Source: an uncultured Bacilli bacterium
GTDB lineage: Bacteria > Bacillota_I > Bacilli_A > RF39 > UBA660
Length of the DNA stretch: 50,538 bases
Assembly: GCA_934122215.1 (NCBI GenBank)
Contig: CAKOWF010000003.1
Location: forward strand, 1-50,538
Reading direction: 5' to 3'
Made by a program: the position numbers and the translations under genes. Of the stretch, positions 33,848-43,095 are shown piece after piece (the stretch's first letter is position 1; each line of letters starts with the position of its first letter). The notes under the pieces are model-generated. The model made no database searches. It was not told where the DNA came from and worked only from the letters and a program-made list of their open reading frames with translations.

Positions 33848-34577
33848 TGTAATAAACATTGTTTAGATATAATCCACAAGCTGGAGCTTTAATTCCTGCT
33901 TTTTTTCTGTCTTCAGTATCAATTATTTCTTTAATATATTCTGGATTGAATTTGTTTTCACCAATATTGATTAGAGTTCCAACTATATTTCTAACCATGT
34001 ATCTTAAAAAACCATTACCAATAAATTTAAGAGTAAGAATATTTTTTTCTATATTTAATTCAATATCATAAATAGTTCTTACATATGTTTCTTTTTCTTC
34101 ATCTACTTTAGTAAATCCTTTAAAATTATGTGTTCCAATTAGATATTTAGTAGCTTCTTTAATTTTATCAATATTTAAATTTTTATTATATTGATATATA
34201 TAATCTTTTTCTATAGGATTATATTCTCCTAAGTTTATTTTATAAATATATTCTTTTTTTATAACATTAAATCTGGCATGAAAATTTTCATCTACTTTTA
34301 TTATATTTTTAATATATATATCATCTGGTAGTAATTTATTTAAAGAATTTTTTAACTTATTTTCTTCTATATTTTTATTTAAAATAAAATGAGCTTTTTG
34401 ATTTAATGCATGAACACCTTTATCAGTTCTTCCGCTAGCACTTATTTTAACTTTATTATTAGAATTAATTTTAGTTAAATTTTTTTCAATAACACCTTGA
34501 ATAGTATTTTTATTATTTTGTATTTGATAACCATCATAGTATGTTCCATTATATGAAAATGTCATTAAATATTTCAT
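33843..34577 (-). CDS. truA: tRNA pseudouridine(38-40) synthase TruA
   Basis: TruA modifies the anticodon arm of many tRNAs. The 244-residue protein has MKYLMTFSYNGTYYDGYQIQ, the catalytic ASGRTDKGVHALNQKAHF block, FHARFNVIKKEYIYKI and FIGNGFLRYMVRNIVGTLI. It is the last gene of the minus-strand ecf operon, its start overlapping the ecfT stop. ecfA1-ecfA2-ecfT-truA is a classic Firmicute order, normally near ribosomal protein genes; here rplM-rpsI lie elsewhere. Confidence 0.95.
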   Translation of the reverse strand: MKYLMTFSYNGTYYDGYQIQNNKNTIQGVIEKNLTKINSNNKVKISASGRTDKGVHALNQKAHFILNKNIEENKLKNSLNKLLPDDIYIKNIIKVDENFHARFNVIKKEYIYKINLGEYNPIEKDYIYQYNKNLNIDKIKEATKYLIGTHNFKGFTKVDEEKETYVRTIYDIELNIEKNILTLKFIGNGFLRYMVRNIVGTLINIGENKFNPEYIKEIIDTEDRKKAGIKAPACGLYLNNVYYK

Positions 34578-35317
34578 AGTTCACCTCTAACAATTACTAT
34601 AGTAATTAATATAAATATTAATGAAAATATTATATCTCTTATAGCTATTTTATGACTAAAATAATTAGATCTTTTTTTATTAAAATCAAAATGTTTTAAT
34701 TCTATCATATTAGCTATTTTATCGGATGTTGATATTGAATTTTTAAATATTGGTTTTATAATTTGTTTTAGTATAATGATATTTTTTTTGATATTATCAC
34801 TAAAATATATTCCTTTAACTTTTAATGATTTAATAATAGTATTTATTTGATTAATTACTATTGGTATAAATCTAATTGTTAATGTTATACTCATTGATAT
34901 AAATAATGGATTTATTTTAAATATTTTTAGTGGTGTAAATAATAATGTAATAGCATAATTGATGTCAGATGTTTTTGTTGTAAAAGTAATTAATTTACTA
35001 TAAATTATTAATTCAATAATTCTTAGTATGTTTATTATATTATCTGTAATGTTTATAAAAAACATATTAAATATAAATATAATTAATAGGAAATATTTAA
35101 TATTGTTAATTACTTTTAAGTAGTGTAATATATCTATTTTTGATAATATTATTATATTGATAATTAATAATATAATTAATAAATGTGATTCTATATTGTT
35201 AGATAAAATTGATAAAAATAATATAAATATTATAGAAATTATTTTAAATAATGGGTTTATTTTATTAATAACACTATCATTGTCTATGTATGAATTTAAT
35301 TCAATGTTATTTAACAT
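34574..35317 (-). CDS. ecfT: ECF transporter transmembrane subunit EcfT
   Basis: EcfT is the membrane coupling subunit shared by group II energy-coupling-factor vitamin and metal importers. The 247-residue protein has five or six hydrophobic helices, with the opening SYIDNDSVINKINPLFKI. The coupling-helix motifs that touch the ATPases are degenerate: one is SLKVKGIYF, where an Ala-Arg-Gly is usual. It starts inside ecfA2 and overlaps truA, so the genes are co-translated. The substrate-binding S subunits would be encoded elsewhere. Confidence 0.85.
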   Translation of the reverse strand: MLNNIELNSYIDNDSVINKINPLFKIISIIFILFLSILSNNIESHLLIILLIINIIILSKIDILHYLKVINNIKYFLLIIFIFNMFFINITDNIINILRIIELIIYSKLITFTTKTSDINYAITLLFTPLKIFKINPLFISMSITLTIRFIPIVINQINTIIKSLKVKGIYFSDNIKKNIIILKQIIKPIFKNSISTSDKIANMIELKHFDFNKKRSNYFSHKIAIRDIIFSLIFILITIVIVRGEL

Positions 35318-36155
35318 ATCTATATATATCCTTAATTAAATCATTTATTTCATCTCTATAACCAATTTTAATATTTTTTTTCTTTGCAACTAATTTAGAA
35401 AAAGCTATAACATTTGGTGTTTTAATACCATATTTTTTTAGAGAGTCATTAGTGAATACAGTGTATTTATCTCCTTCTAAGACTACTTTTTTATTATTTA
35501 GTACTATTACGTCATCTACAAATTTGTGTAGAAAGTCAGTATCATGTGATATAACAATAATAGTTTTGTTATATCTTTTTTTTAGTATTCTAATTAGTTT
35601 TATTAATTCATTTTTATCTGTTTCATCTAATCCTATAGTAGGTTCATCAAATATAATTATTTTGGGATTATAAATTAATATTGATGCTATAGCGACTTTT
35701 TTCTTTTCACCTATAGATAATTCATTTATTTTTTTATTTAGATAATTTTCTTCTAGATGTACCATTTTTAGAGCATCTATTATTCGTGAATTTATTTCAT
35801 TTATTTTGTATTCTTTTATTATCAATCCAAATGATAATTCATCTTTTACAGTGTTACCGCAAAATTGTTCATTTGTATTTTGAAATATTAATCCTATTTT
35901 ATTGTTTAATTCTTCTATATCTTTTCTTTTAGTATTGTTTTTTAATGTTATGTCTCCTATTTTAATTGTTCCTTCATTTGGAAGCATTATTCCACACATT
36001 AATTCTGCTAATGTAGATTTACCACTACCACATTTTCCAATTATTGCTGTAATTTTATTTTCTTTTATTTTTAAATTTATATCATCTAAAATTAGTTTTT
36101 CTTGATAATTTATTTTTTTGTAAGAAAATTTTAAATTTTTTATTGTTATTTCCAT
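35307..36155 (-). CDS. ecfA2: ECF transporter ATPase EcfA2
   Basis: The 282-residue ABC ATPase has Walker A GKCGSGKST, a Q-loop in IFQNTNEQFCGNTV, the signature LSIGEKKKVAIAS, Walker B IIIFDEPTIGLD and the switch His in VISHDTDF. The QFCGNTV region and C-terminal extension are typical of EcfA2. It powers the ECF importer with EcfA1 and EcfT. The order from ecfA1 to truA is standard. One Ser-Gly-Gly is replaced by Ser-Ile-Gly in its signature motif. Confidence 0.9.
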   Translation of the reverse strand: MEITIKNLKFSYKKINYQEKLILDDINLKIKENKITAIIGKCGSGKSTLAELMCGIMLPNEGTIKIGDITLKNNTKRKDIEELNNKIGLIFQNTNEQFCGNTVKDELSFGLIIKEYKINEINSRIIDALKMVHLEENYLNKKINELSIGEKKKVAIASILIYNPKIIIFDEPTIGLDETDKNELIKLIRILKKRYNKTIIVISHDTDFLHKFVDDVIVLNNKKVVLEGDKYTVFTNDSLKKYGIKTPNVIAFSKLVAKKKNIKIGYRDEINDLIKDIYRYVK

Positions 36156-36901
36156 AAAGCATCCACCATTTTACTTTCATCTAGTATTATATCATCTATT
36201 AAATCATAGTATTTTAATTTTAGTGATAAATCTGCCATAAATGGTAACTTTTGTTTAGCGTTTTTGAATAGTTTTTCATTTTTTAGTATATCTTTTAAAT
36301 TTCCTTTTGTTATTTGTTTATTTGTTATTACTCCTATAGTTTTTCCATATATTATACTTTCTGTATCATTAGTTAGATAAATAATTGTTGTTTTTAGTTC
36401 TCTATTTATTTTTTTTAATAATTTAAATATTTTTTCTTTTTGTATATTATCTAACATTATAAATGGTTCATCTAATATTAATAATTTTGGCTCTGTTATT
36501 AGCGCTGATGCTATTACAATTAGTTCTTTTTCTCCACCACTTAAAGTATTTATGTTTGAATTTAAAAGTTCTTCGATTTTTAAATATTTGATGATTTTGT
36601 TTAATTTATAATCTATTTCTTCTTTTGAGTAGTTTAAGTTTTCTAAAGGGAATACTAAGTTTTCTATTACTGTATCATATATAAAATTTGAATCTATATC
36701 ATCGAATACAACACTTATTTCTTCTTTTTTATAGTCAATTGTTACATTATCACTTTCTATTTTTTTTGATAAAAAATTAACTAATGTAGTTTTTCCTGAT
36801 GCACTACTTCCTATTATAGTTATAAATTCTTTATCTTTTATTTCTAAATCTAGATTTTTAAATATGTTTTTATAATTTAAATTGTTAATTATTATACCCA
36901 T
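36146..36901 (-). CDS. ecfA1: ECF transporter ATPase EcfA1
   Basis: The 252-residue ABC ATPase heads the ecf operon. It carries Walker A GSSASGKTT, signature LSGGEKELIVIAS and Walker B LLILDEPFIMLD. The switch position reads YLTNDTES, where the usual His is replaced by Asn, and the Q-loop reads VVFDDIDS, with Asp where Gln is usual. So this ATPase site may be weak or asymmetric. ATG 36901 follows GGTGATATT; the frame to 36955 has no ribosome binding site. Its 3' end overlaps ecfA2. Confidence 0.85.
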   Translation of the reverse strand: MGIIINNLNYKNIFKNLDLEIKDKEFITIIGSSASGKTTLVNFLSKKIESDNVTIDYKKEEISVVFDDIDSNFIYDTVIENLVFPLENLNYSKEEIDYKLNKIIKYLKIEELLNSNINTLSGGEKELIVIASALITEPKLLILDEPFIMLDNIQKEKIFKLLKKINRELKTTIIYLTNDTESIIYGKTIGVITNKQITKGNLKDILKNEKLFKNAKQKLPFMADLSLKLKYYDLIDDIILDESKMVDALWK

Positions 36902-37041
36902 AATATCACCTACAAATATGTCTTTTATTATATTATAATTAGAATTATATTTCAATTAATTTTTAATTTTATTGAATAAAATCTTTTAAAAAATTTATTT
37001 TTGATATATACTATAGATAGTTTAAGATAGGGTGAAGAGTG

Positions 37042-38625
37042 ATGATATTAAGAAGACCATTTGCATTTTTAATTAAGCATTTTAAAATGTTTCATTTTGT
37101 AATGCTTTTATTTATGATGTATATCATGTATTCTAGTAGTGCTATATTATCATTTTTAAATGAATATTTAAATAGTACTTTAGTGCTTATTAATCATGAT
37201 GTTATTACTACTTTATATGGTGGTTTCCTATATGCATCAATTATTTTTGTATTTATAATTACTATAATAGTTCTTGTTTTATTATTATTTAAAAGAAAAC
37301 CTGTTAAATTTTATTTTTTTAATATTTTAGCTTATATTTTTACTTTTGTAATTATAATTATTTCTAAAAATATTTTAAGTGGTCTTGAAATAGCTTTAGT
37401 TGAAGTCAGAACATTGAAATTGATTCAAGATTTAGTTTTGATGACTATTATAGTTCAAGGTGTGGCTTGTATTATGACAGCTATTAGAGCTACTGGTTTT
37501 AATATTAAAAAATTTGATTTTGCTAAGGATTTGGAAGAACTTGATGTTGAAGAAAAAGATAGTGAAGAATTTGAGGTTAATTTTGAATTTGAAACTGATA
37601 AATATTTAAGAAAATTTAAAAAAATATTTAGATATATTAAATATATATATGTAGAAAATAAATATTTATTTTCTATAGCATTTGCTTTATTTATTGGTAT
37701 TGTATGTATTATTATTTATATTAATCAAACAATATATAATAAGGTTTATAAAGAAAATACAACATTAAATACAAGAGATTTTTACTTTAATGTTGTTGAA
37801 ACTTATGTAACTAATAAAGATTACAAAGGTAATGTTATTGATAACAATTATTCATTTTTAATTAGTAAAATTAAGGTTAAAGCATTAGGATCTAAGAGTA
37901 AGGTGTTATCTACTGCTAGGGTAGCTCTTAATGTTAATGATCATAATTTATATCCAACTACTGATTATAGAACTGAATTTTCTGATTTAGGTAATTTTTA
38001 TAATAATGATGAAATTTCCAATTCTTTTAGTGAGTATTTACTTATTTATAAAATTCCAAATAGTTATGTTAATTCTAAAATGCAGATACATTATTATGAT
38101 ACTAATTTAAAAACTATTAAAATTAAAATTTCTCCTATTAAGATTGATGATGATATTAAAGAAAATTATTTTAATATAGGTGATAGTGTTTCATTAGAAA
38201 ATAGTGTATTTAAAAATTCAAGTATTAGTATCTTAAGTTATGAAATTAATAATGCATTTGATAATACTTATAATTATTGTATTTCTAGTAATGAATGTAT
38301 ATTATCTCATGAAATTGTTAAACCTAAATTGAATACTAATTATGATAAAGTTTTACTTAAATTAAATGGTAATTATTCTATTGATGAAGATTTATCAATT
38401 AATAAACCTCAAAAATTTTATAATTTACTTGAAAAATATGGAAGTATTATTTATAATTTAAATAGTAGAGAGTACATTCTTACTAGTTTGAGTGAAGTTT
38501 TACCTAATAAGGTGGTTAATAAGAATATTACTTATTTAGAAGTTCCTAGTTCTTTGATGAGTGCTAGTGAAATTAAACTTAGAATTAAAATTCGTAATAT
38601 GTCATATGTTTACACTTTAAAATAA
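37042..38625 (+). CDS. unknown multi-pass membrane protein at the edge of the pilus locus
   Basis: I do not recognise a family. The 527-residue protein has four N-terminal helices (residues about 15-35, 58-85, 92-112 and 128-150), an acidic linker (DLEELDVEEKDSEEF), a fifth helix (about 215-232) and a C-terminal domain of some 290 residues that should lie outside, rich in Asn and Tyr with strands. Two cysteines (NYCISSNECILS) could bridge. AGGGTGA precedes ATG 37042; GTG 37039 is an alternative. It is transcribed towards the pilus-like genes and precedes their first promoter, so membership is only suggested by position. Confidence 0.65.
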   Translation: MILRRPFAFLIKHFKMFHFVMLLFMMYIMYSSSAILSFLNEYLNSTLVLINHDVITTLYGGFLYASIIFVFIITIIVLVLLLFKRKPVKFYFFNILAYIFTFVIIIISKNILSGLEIALVEVRTLKLIQDLVLMTIIVQGVACIMTAIRATGFNIKKFDFAKDLEELDVEEKDSEEFEVNFEFETDKYLRKFKKIFRYIKYIYVENKYLFSIAFALFIGIVCIIIYINQTIYNKVYKENTTLNTRDFYFNVVETYVTNKDYKGNVIDNNYSFLISKIKVKALGSKSKVLSTARVALNVNDHNLYPTTDYRTEFSDLGNFYNNDEISNSFSEYLLIYKIPNSYVNSKMQIHYYDTNLKTIKIKISPIKIDDDIKENYFNIGDSVSLENSVFKNSSISILSYEINNAFDNTYNYCISSNECILSHEIVKPKLNTNYDKVLLKLNGNYSIDEDLSINKPQKFYNLLEKYGSIIYNLNSREYILTSLSEVLPNKVVNKNITYLEVPSSLMSASEIKLRIKIRNMSYVYTLK

Positions 38626-38652
38626 GAAATTGTTTTGTTTTATAGTTTGTTG

Positions 38653-38661
38653 TGCTATAAT
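38653..38661 (+). promoter_or_regulatory. extended -10 promoter before the 38682 gene
   Basis: TGC followed by a perfect TATAAT (38656-38661) makes an extended -10. A T-rich stretch with TTGTTT upstream may be a weak -35. It could drive the whole pilus-like operon. Confidence 0.6.
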
Positions 38662-38681
38662 ATGATAGGAAGGATGGTATG

Positions 38682-39326
38682 ATGAAATATCTTAAATATA
38701 TATTATGTTTAATTGTACTATTTCCTATAAGTGTCAAAGGAGCACTTTGCGATAATTCTACTAGAGTTAGAATTCAGAAGATTGCTCAGAATATTACTAC
38801 TAGTTATGATTATGTTGAACAAAATGGAACTGTTATTTTTTCAATCAATTTTTATAACTTAAGTAATGATATTTATTTAGTTGATACTAAGAGTGGTAAT
38901 AAATATTATTATTCTGGTAATACTTTAACTATTGGTGGATTTAATAGTGATACTAATTATAAGTTTGCTGTTAGAAGTTCTAATGTATTATGTGATTCTT
39001 CTGCTTATTATTATATTTATGTAGCACTACCTGCTTATAATAAATATTATAATGATCCAGTATGTAATGGTGTTAATTATAAGTATTGTAATAAATGGCA
39101 AAAGAATACTCTTAGTTATGATGAATTTATTAAAAATGTAGAAAATTTTAAAAATAAGAAAGATATTATTATTGATAATGATGAAGTTAATAAAGGTATA
39201 TTTGATTTAATATTAGATTTTTATATTAGTAATTATTATATAGTTTTACCTTCATTAATATTTATAATAATCATATATATAGTAATTAAATCAATTATTG
39301 ATAGAAAGAGAAATAGCCTATTTTAG
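38682..39326 (+). CDS. secreted, C-terminally membrane-anchored protein of the pilus-like locus
   Basis: The 214-residue protein has a signal peptide (cut near VKGA-LCDN), an extracellular part that looks like a small beta-sandwich (VIFSINFYNLSNDIYLVD, NYKFAVRSSN) with five or six cysteines, and a C-terminal membrane helix (about 185-205) ending in a basic tail. That is the layout of a surface protein held by a tail anchor; no LPXTG-type sorting motif is seen. AAGGATGG places the start at one of two adjacent ATGs. Its end overlaps nothing, but the next gene starts eleven bases on. Confidence 0.7.
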   Translation: MKYLKYILCLIVLFPISVKGALCDNSTRVRIQKIAQNITTSYDYVEQNGTVIFSINFYNLSNDIYLVDTKSGNKYYYSGNTLTIGGFNSDTNYKFAVRSSNVLCDSSAYYYIYVALPAYNKYYNDPVCNGVNYKYCNKWQKNTLSYDEFIKNVENFKNKKDIIIDNDEVNKGIFDLILDFYISNYYIVLPSLIFIIIIYIVIKSIIDRKRNSLF

Positions 39327-39336
39327 GGGGTGGAGT

Positions 39337-42300
39337 ATGAAAAAGAAAATATTATATATTGTATTATGTTTAATTGGTTTATTTAGTTTTAATGATGTTA
39401 GGGCTAAAGTATGTACTGATGAAGATATAGCAAATGCGAGGGCAACATTAAACGTAAGTGTAGGATTTGATAATGAAAATATTTATATTCCAACTTTAGG
39501 AAGAACGCCAAGAAGTGGGAAAGCGAATTTATATGTAATGCAATTAAATGGTCGCTCTTCATTTTGTCTTAATGGTGCAAAATCAGCAACAACAGGTCTT
39601 TCATATAAAATACATCATAAAATAGATCCAAGCAATAAAAATTGGTATAAAACTTATCAATTTGCATTGCAACACCTTTCGACTACTAGTGAAAATGAAA
39701 AATTAGCTTATTTTACTGCACAGTCAGCATTTTGGATTTTAGCCAACAATCAATTAGTTACTAAAACTAATCTAACCCAAATAGTAGAAGAAATGTATTT
39801 AACAAAAAATTGTGCAACTTTAATTAATAATTTTAAAAAGGGAACAAATATTAATTTGGATGCAAATTCATTTTGTAATAGTAATTTTAATTCTACTGCT
39901 GGAATTACTGCAATAAAAAATATGATAAATAATATATTGAAGCAACAAACTAACAATTCTTATCAAATGGAATATGATGGAATAATTAAAAATATAGCAG
40001 CTTTAGCAGATCAATATATGAGTTTTACATCTGTGTATACTGGTACATTATATTATTGGGAATCAGGTGATCATCAACCAATGATAGCGCCTCTTGATTG
40101 TGATGATAGTACAAATCCTTCACAAAAAGAATATTATTGTACTGATAAAAATGGTGTAAAACATGATTATACGGAAGAGTATAAAACATGTTTATCACAA
40201 GGAACTGAGTCCAGTGTATGTAAATCTCAACTTGATAATAAATATTGTGGATCTAGCCAAAAAAAATATCGTGTTGTAAAAACTGGTAATAGTGCAGTAT
40301 GTTCAAGTACAAGTTCAAATTATGGAAATTATTATGAATATACAGAAGAGAGTACAGAAGGTAATGCTATTCCAAATATTGGTACTAGTAATGATGATCA
40401 ATCATTTAAAATTAATGCTTACTGTAGTCTATATTGCTTAGAAAATAGTGCTACACAAATTTTTCCAGGTAATGTAAGACCTGCTGTATCTACTGGTACT
40501 TATATTATTTGGCCAACAAGTGATGCAACTATAGCTTCAAAATATAAAAATAATTATCCTTTGAGATTTAGGGGCCAAAAAACTTGTTATGTAGTAATGT
40601 CAGGGCAAGACAATCCAACTAATTCTACTTCAATAAATTCACATTATAGCGAGTTAATTAAAAATATAAATGATATAACTAATCAATATAGTAAACTTAG
40701 AAAAAAATATAATACTAGTTATTCTTTTGATACTATAAGAAGAGATTCTAGATATAGTTGTGAATCAATATATAATGAAAATGATGGGGCATGCTCAAGA
40801 GTTGCAAAACAATGGGCTAGTTATCAAAAAACATATAACGATGCAATAAATGCAAGGAATCAATGCGAAGCATCTAAAAAGACATGTCCAACAGTTGATA
40901 CTTGTGTATTAACATATCAAGGTAATGCTACAGATGAGCAAAAGCGAAAAAAATGTCAAGAATCAGTTGCTGCATGTAATGATGCAAATAAATGTAACTC
41001 ATGGGATGACCCGATAAGTACTGGTGACAGATATAAAAGTGAATTAAATGCATGTCGTTCTGAAAAAAACTTATGTAACTCTTATGTAAATAGCGTTAAA
41101 AATTTAATAGATTTTGGTAAAGAATTACAAAATTGTACTTCATCTAGTATTAATTGTTCTGGAAGCAGTTGTAATTGGTATAATTATACAACTAATGTTG
41201 ATTTAACATGGGGAGATCCTGAATATGGAGAAAATGCTGGAACAATAATAACAGATAGTCAATTGGAAAAATCTATAAAGTATTCTACTAAACCAGAAGT
41301 ATATATATACACTAATTTTGATTTATCAACTAATTTATCATATACTAATATATATAATAATGTTGGAAAAATAGTAAATGCAGTAACAACAGCTAATAAT
41401 GCTGGAATAACTCCTTATAAATTAACATTAGCACAAAAAATAGTTTTTGGTGTAGAGGTAATATATTCTTTACCAACTAATAAAAATAATTTATTATATA
41501 ACTATGTTGTAAAAAGAAATGATTCATTTAAGACACAAACAGCAAAACCATCTAGTGATAGTAATTATACAACAATAGGATTTAGTAATTTACCTATATC
41601 ATATAATGCTTCATCTTCAACAAGCTATCAATTAAAATTAATGAATATAGTGTTTGGTGAAGGAAAATATACTCCAAATGATTACATATGTAATTATAAT
41701 GTAACAAAAACTTTACCAACAGATTGTTTATGTCCTCCAGGTACTAAATATACAGGAAAAGATTTAAGTGATTTAATGATAGATCAAAAATTAACTTGTT
41801 CAGAAGCGCAAGAACAATATTGTGATACTGATAAAAATGCTTGTCCAGATGGAAGCCATTCATCAGAAATGATGAAATGTATGGAGACAAAAGATTACTT
41901 TACATGTTATGATACATATTGTAGAGATGATGACAATAAAACTAAATTTTGTCCAAATGATCCATCAATAAATATATCAGCTTGTCTTAATAATTTTGAT
42001 TATGACTATTGTGTAAAAACATTATGTGATAGTAGTCATGGCGGCGATGATGGTGATGGAAAAAAATACAAATGTAAAAATACAAATGGTGTAGATGGTG
42101 AAATGGATATTACATCATGTGTACAAGTAAAGATGGCTCAAGGTTTAACAGAAAGTGAAGCTATAAGTGCATGTGATGCATTAGTATGTCCATTATCAGG
42201 ATTAAGAATAATATATAGAACAATATCATTAGAAAACCCATTTCCAAGTAAATTAGCTGATGCAGATACAACTAATATACCAGTTGATTTAAAAATCGGA

Positions 42301-42669
42301 ATGTTTAATGATGATGTAAGAGGTAGATATCCAGGTACAAACTGGAATGATCAAAAATTAGTTCAAAATCATATACTAACAGTTAAAAGAACATCTGGAA
42401 CAGTAGATGGTAGTGATATATATAATACTGAACCATTATATAGATTTGAATTAAATACAACAACAATTAATAAGATTAGAGAATATAATAAACAAAGAGT
42501 AGAAAATGGAGGTTATGCAGACTTTACATTAGAATGTAGAATAAATAATGCTAAAGCATGTGTAAGTGAAAATTTTGTACACAATCAAGATTTATCAGGA
42601 ATAGTTGGAGGCGTTTGTATGAATTCAACGAGCAAAAACGATTTCTATAAATGTTCAGGTGATGCTTAG
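39337..42669 (+). CDS. large cysteine-rich secreted protein with N-terminal thioester (TED/TQXA-like) adhesin domain
   Basis: The 1110-residue protein starts at ATG 39337 behind AGGGGGTGGAG and has a signal peptide ending near DVRA. Residues about 30-180 carry the two signatures of bacterial thioester domains: a Cys (Cys77) in SSFCLNGAKSATTG and a Gln (Gln129) in YFTAQSAFWILAN, matching the family pattern Q-x-A-[IF]-W. In known members these form an internal thioester that bonds covalently to host proteins. The rest holds many paired cysteines (CSSTSSN, CPTVDTCVL, CNSYV, CPPGTKY) and a final domain from about 970. No LPXTG, membrane tail or cell-wall repeat is present. It lies in the pilus-like operon. 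Confidence 0.82.
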   Translation: MKKKILYIVLCLIGLFSFNDVRAKVCTDEDIANARATLNVSVGFDNENIYIPTLGRTPRSGKANLYVMQLNGRSSFCLNGAKSATTGLSYKIHHKIDPSNKNWYKTYQFALQHLSTTSENEKLAYFTAQSAFWILANNQLVTKTNLTQIVEEMYLTKNCATLINNFKKGTNINLDANSFCNSNFNSTAGITAIKNMINNILKQQTNNSYQMEYDGIIKNIAALADQYMSFTSVYTGTLYYWESGDHQPMIAPLDCDDSTNPSQKEYYCTDKNGVKHDYTEEYKTCLSQGTESSVCKSQLDNKYCGSSQKKYRVVKTGNSAVCSSTSSNYGNYYEYTEESTEGNAIPNIGTSNDDQSFKINAYCSLYCLENSATQIFPGNVRPAVSTGTYIIWPTSDATIASKYKNNYPLRFRGQKTCYVVMSGQDNPTNSTSINSHYSELIKNINDITNQYSKLRKKYNTSYSFDTIRRDSRYSCESIYNENDGACSRVAKQWASYQKTYNDAINARNQCEASKKTCPTVDTCVLTYQGNATDEQKRKKCQESVAACNDANKCNSWDDPISTGDRYKSELNACRSEKNLCNSYVNSVKNLIDFGKELQNCTSSSINCSGSSCNWYNYTTNVDLTWGDPEYGENAGTIITDSQLEKSIKYSTKPEVYIYTNFDLSTNLSYTNIYNNVGKIVNAVTTANNAGITPYKLTLAQKIVFGVEVIYSLPTNKNNLLYNYVVKRNDSFKTQTAKPSSDSNYTTIGFSNLPISYNASSSTSYQLKLMNIVFGEGKYTPNDYICNYNVTKTLPTDCLCPPGTKYTGKDLSDLMIDQKLTCSEAQEQYCDTDKNACPDGSHSSEMMKCMETKDYFTCYDTYCRDDDNKTKFCPNDPSINISACLNNFDYDYCVKTLCDSSHGGDDGDGKKYKCKNTNGVDGEMDITSCVQVKMAQGLTESEAISACDALVCPLSGLRIIYRTISLENPFPSKLADADTTNIPVDLKIGMFNDDVRGRYPGTNWNDQKLVQNHILTVKRTSGTVDGSDIYNTEPLYRFELNTTTINKIREYNKQRVENGGYADFTLECRINNAKACVSENFVHNQDLSGIVGGVCMNSTSKNDFYKCSGDA

Positions 42670-42680
42670 AAAGGAGTAAT

Positions 42681-43082
42681 ATGAAAGAGTCATTTTGGGG
42701 AGTATTCGTCATTATGTTAGGAGTAGTATCTATAGCTTTCATATACTTCTTCCAAACATATACAAACACAGACGAACAAAATTATATCTTACTTAAAGAA
42801 ATAACAGAAGCTGCAATGTATGATGCTGTAGATTTAGCATCATATAGATCAACAGGTACTGTTCGAATAGATAGAGAAAAATTCGTAGAAAATTTCTTAA
42901 GAAGATTTGCTGAAAGCGTAACTTTAGGAAATACATATGTTATTGAAATATATGATGTAAATGAATTACCACCTAAAGTAAGTCTAAAGGTCTCAACTAA
43001 ATTACAGACAAATGTAACAAGTGAAATAATGGAATTTGATATTGTAAACAGATTAGATGCAATATTAGAAACTCCATATTAG
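42681..43082 (+). CDS. pilin-like (TadE-like) single-helix protein
   Basis: The 133-residue protein opens MKESFWGVFVIMLGVVSIAF, one hydrophobic helix right at the N-terminus, and continues as a soluble helix (DEQNYILLKEITEAAMYDAV) and strands. This matches a type IV or Tad pseudopilin: positive start, helix, then an extracytoplasmic domain. The first residues MKES resemble the MKEA starts of the genes near 47607-48298. AGAAAGGAGT is the ribosome binding site; it sits 11 bases after the adhesin gene and 13 bases before the CpaB-like gene. Confidence 0.65.
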   Translation: MKESFWGVFVIMLGVVSIAFIYFFQTYTNTDEQNYILLKEITEAAMYDAVDLASYRSTGTVRIDREKFVENFLRRFAESVTLGNTYVIEIYDVNELPPKVSLKVSTKLQTNVTSEIMEFDIVNRLDAILETPY

Positions 43083-43095
43083 AAAGGGTGAAAAA

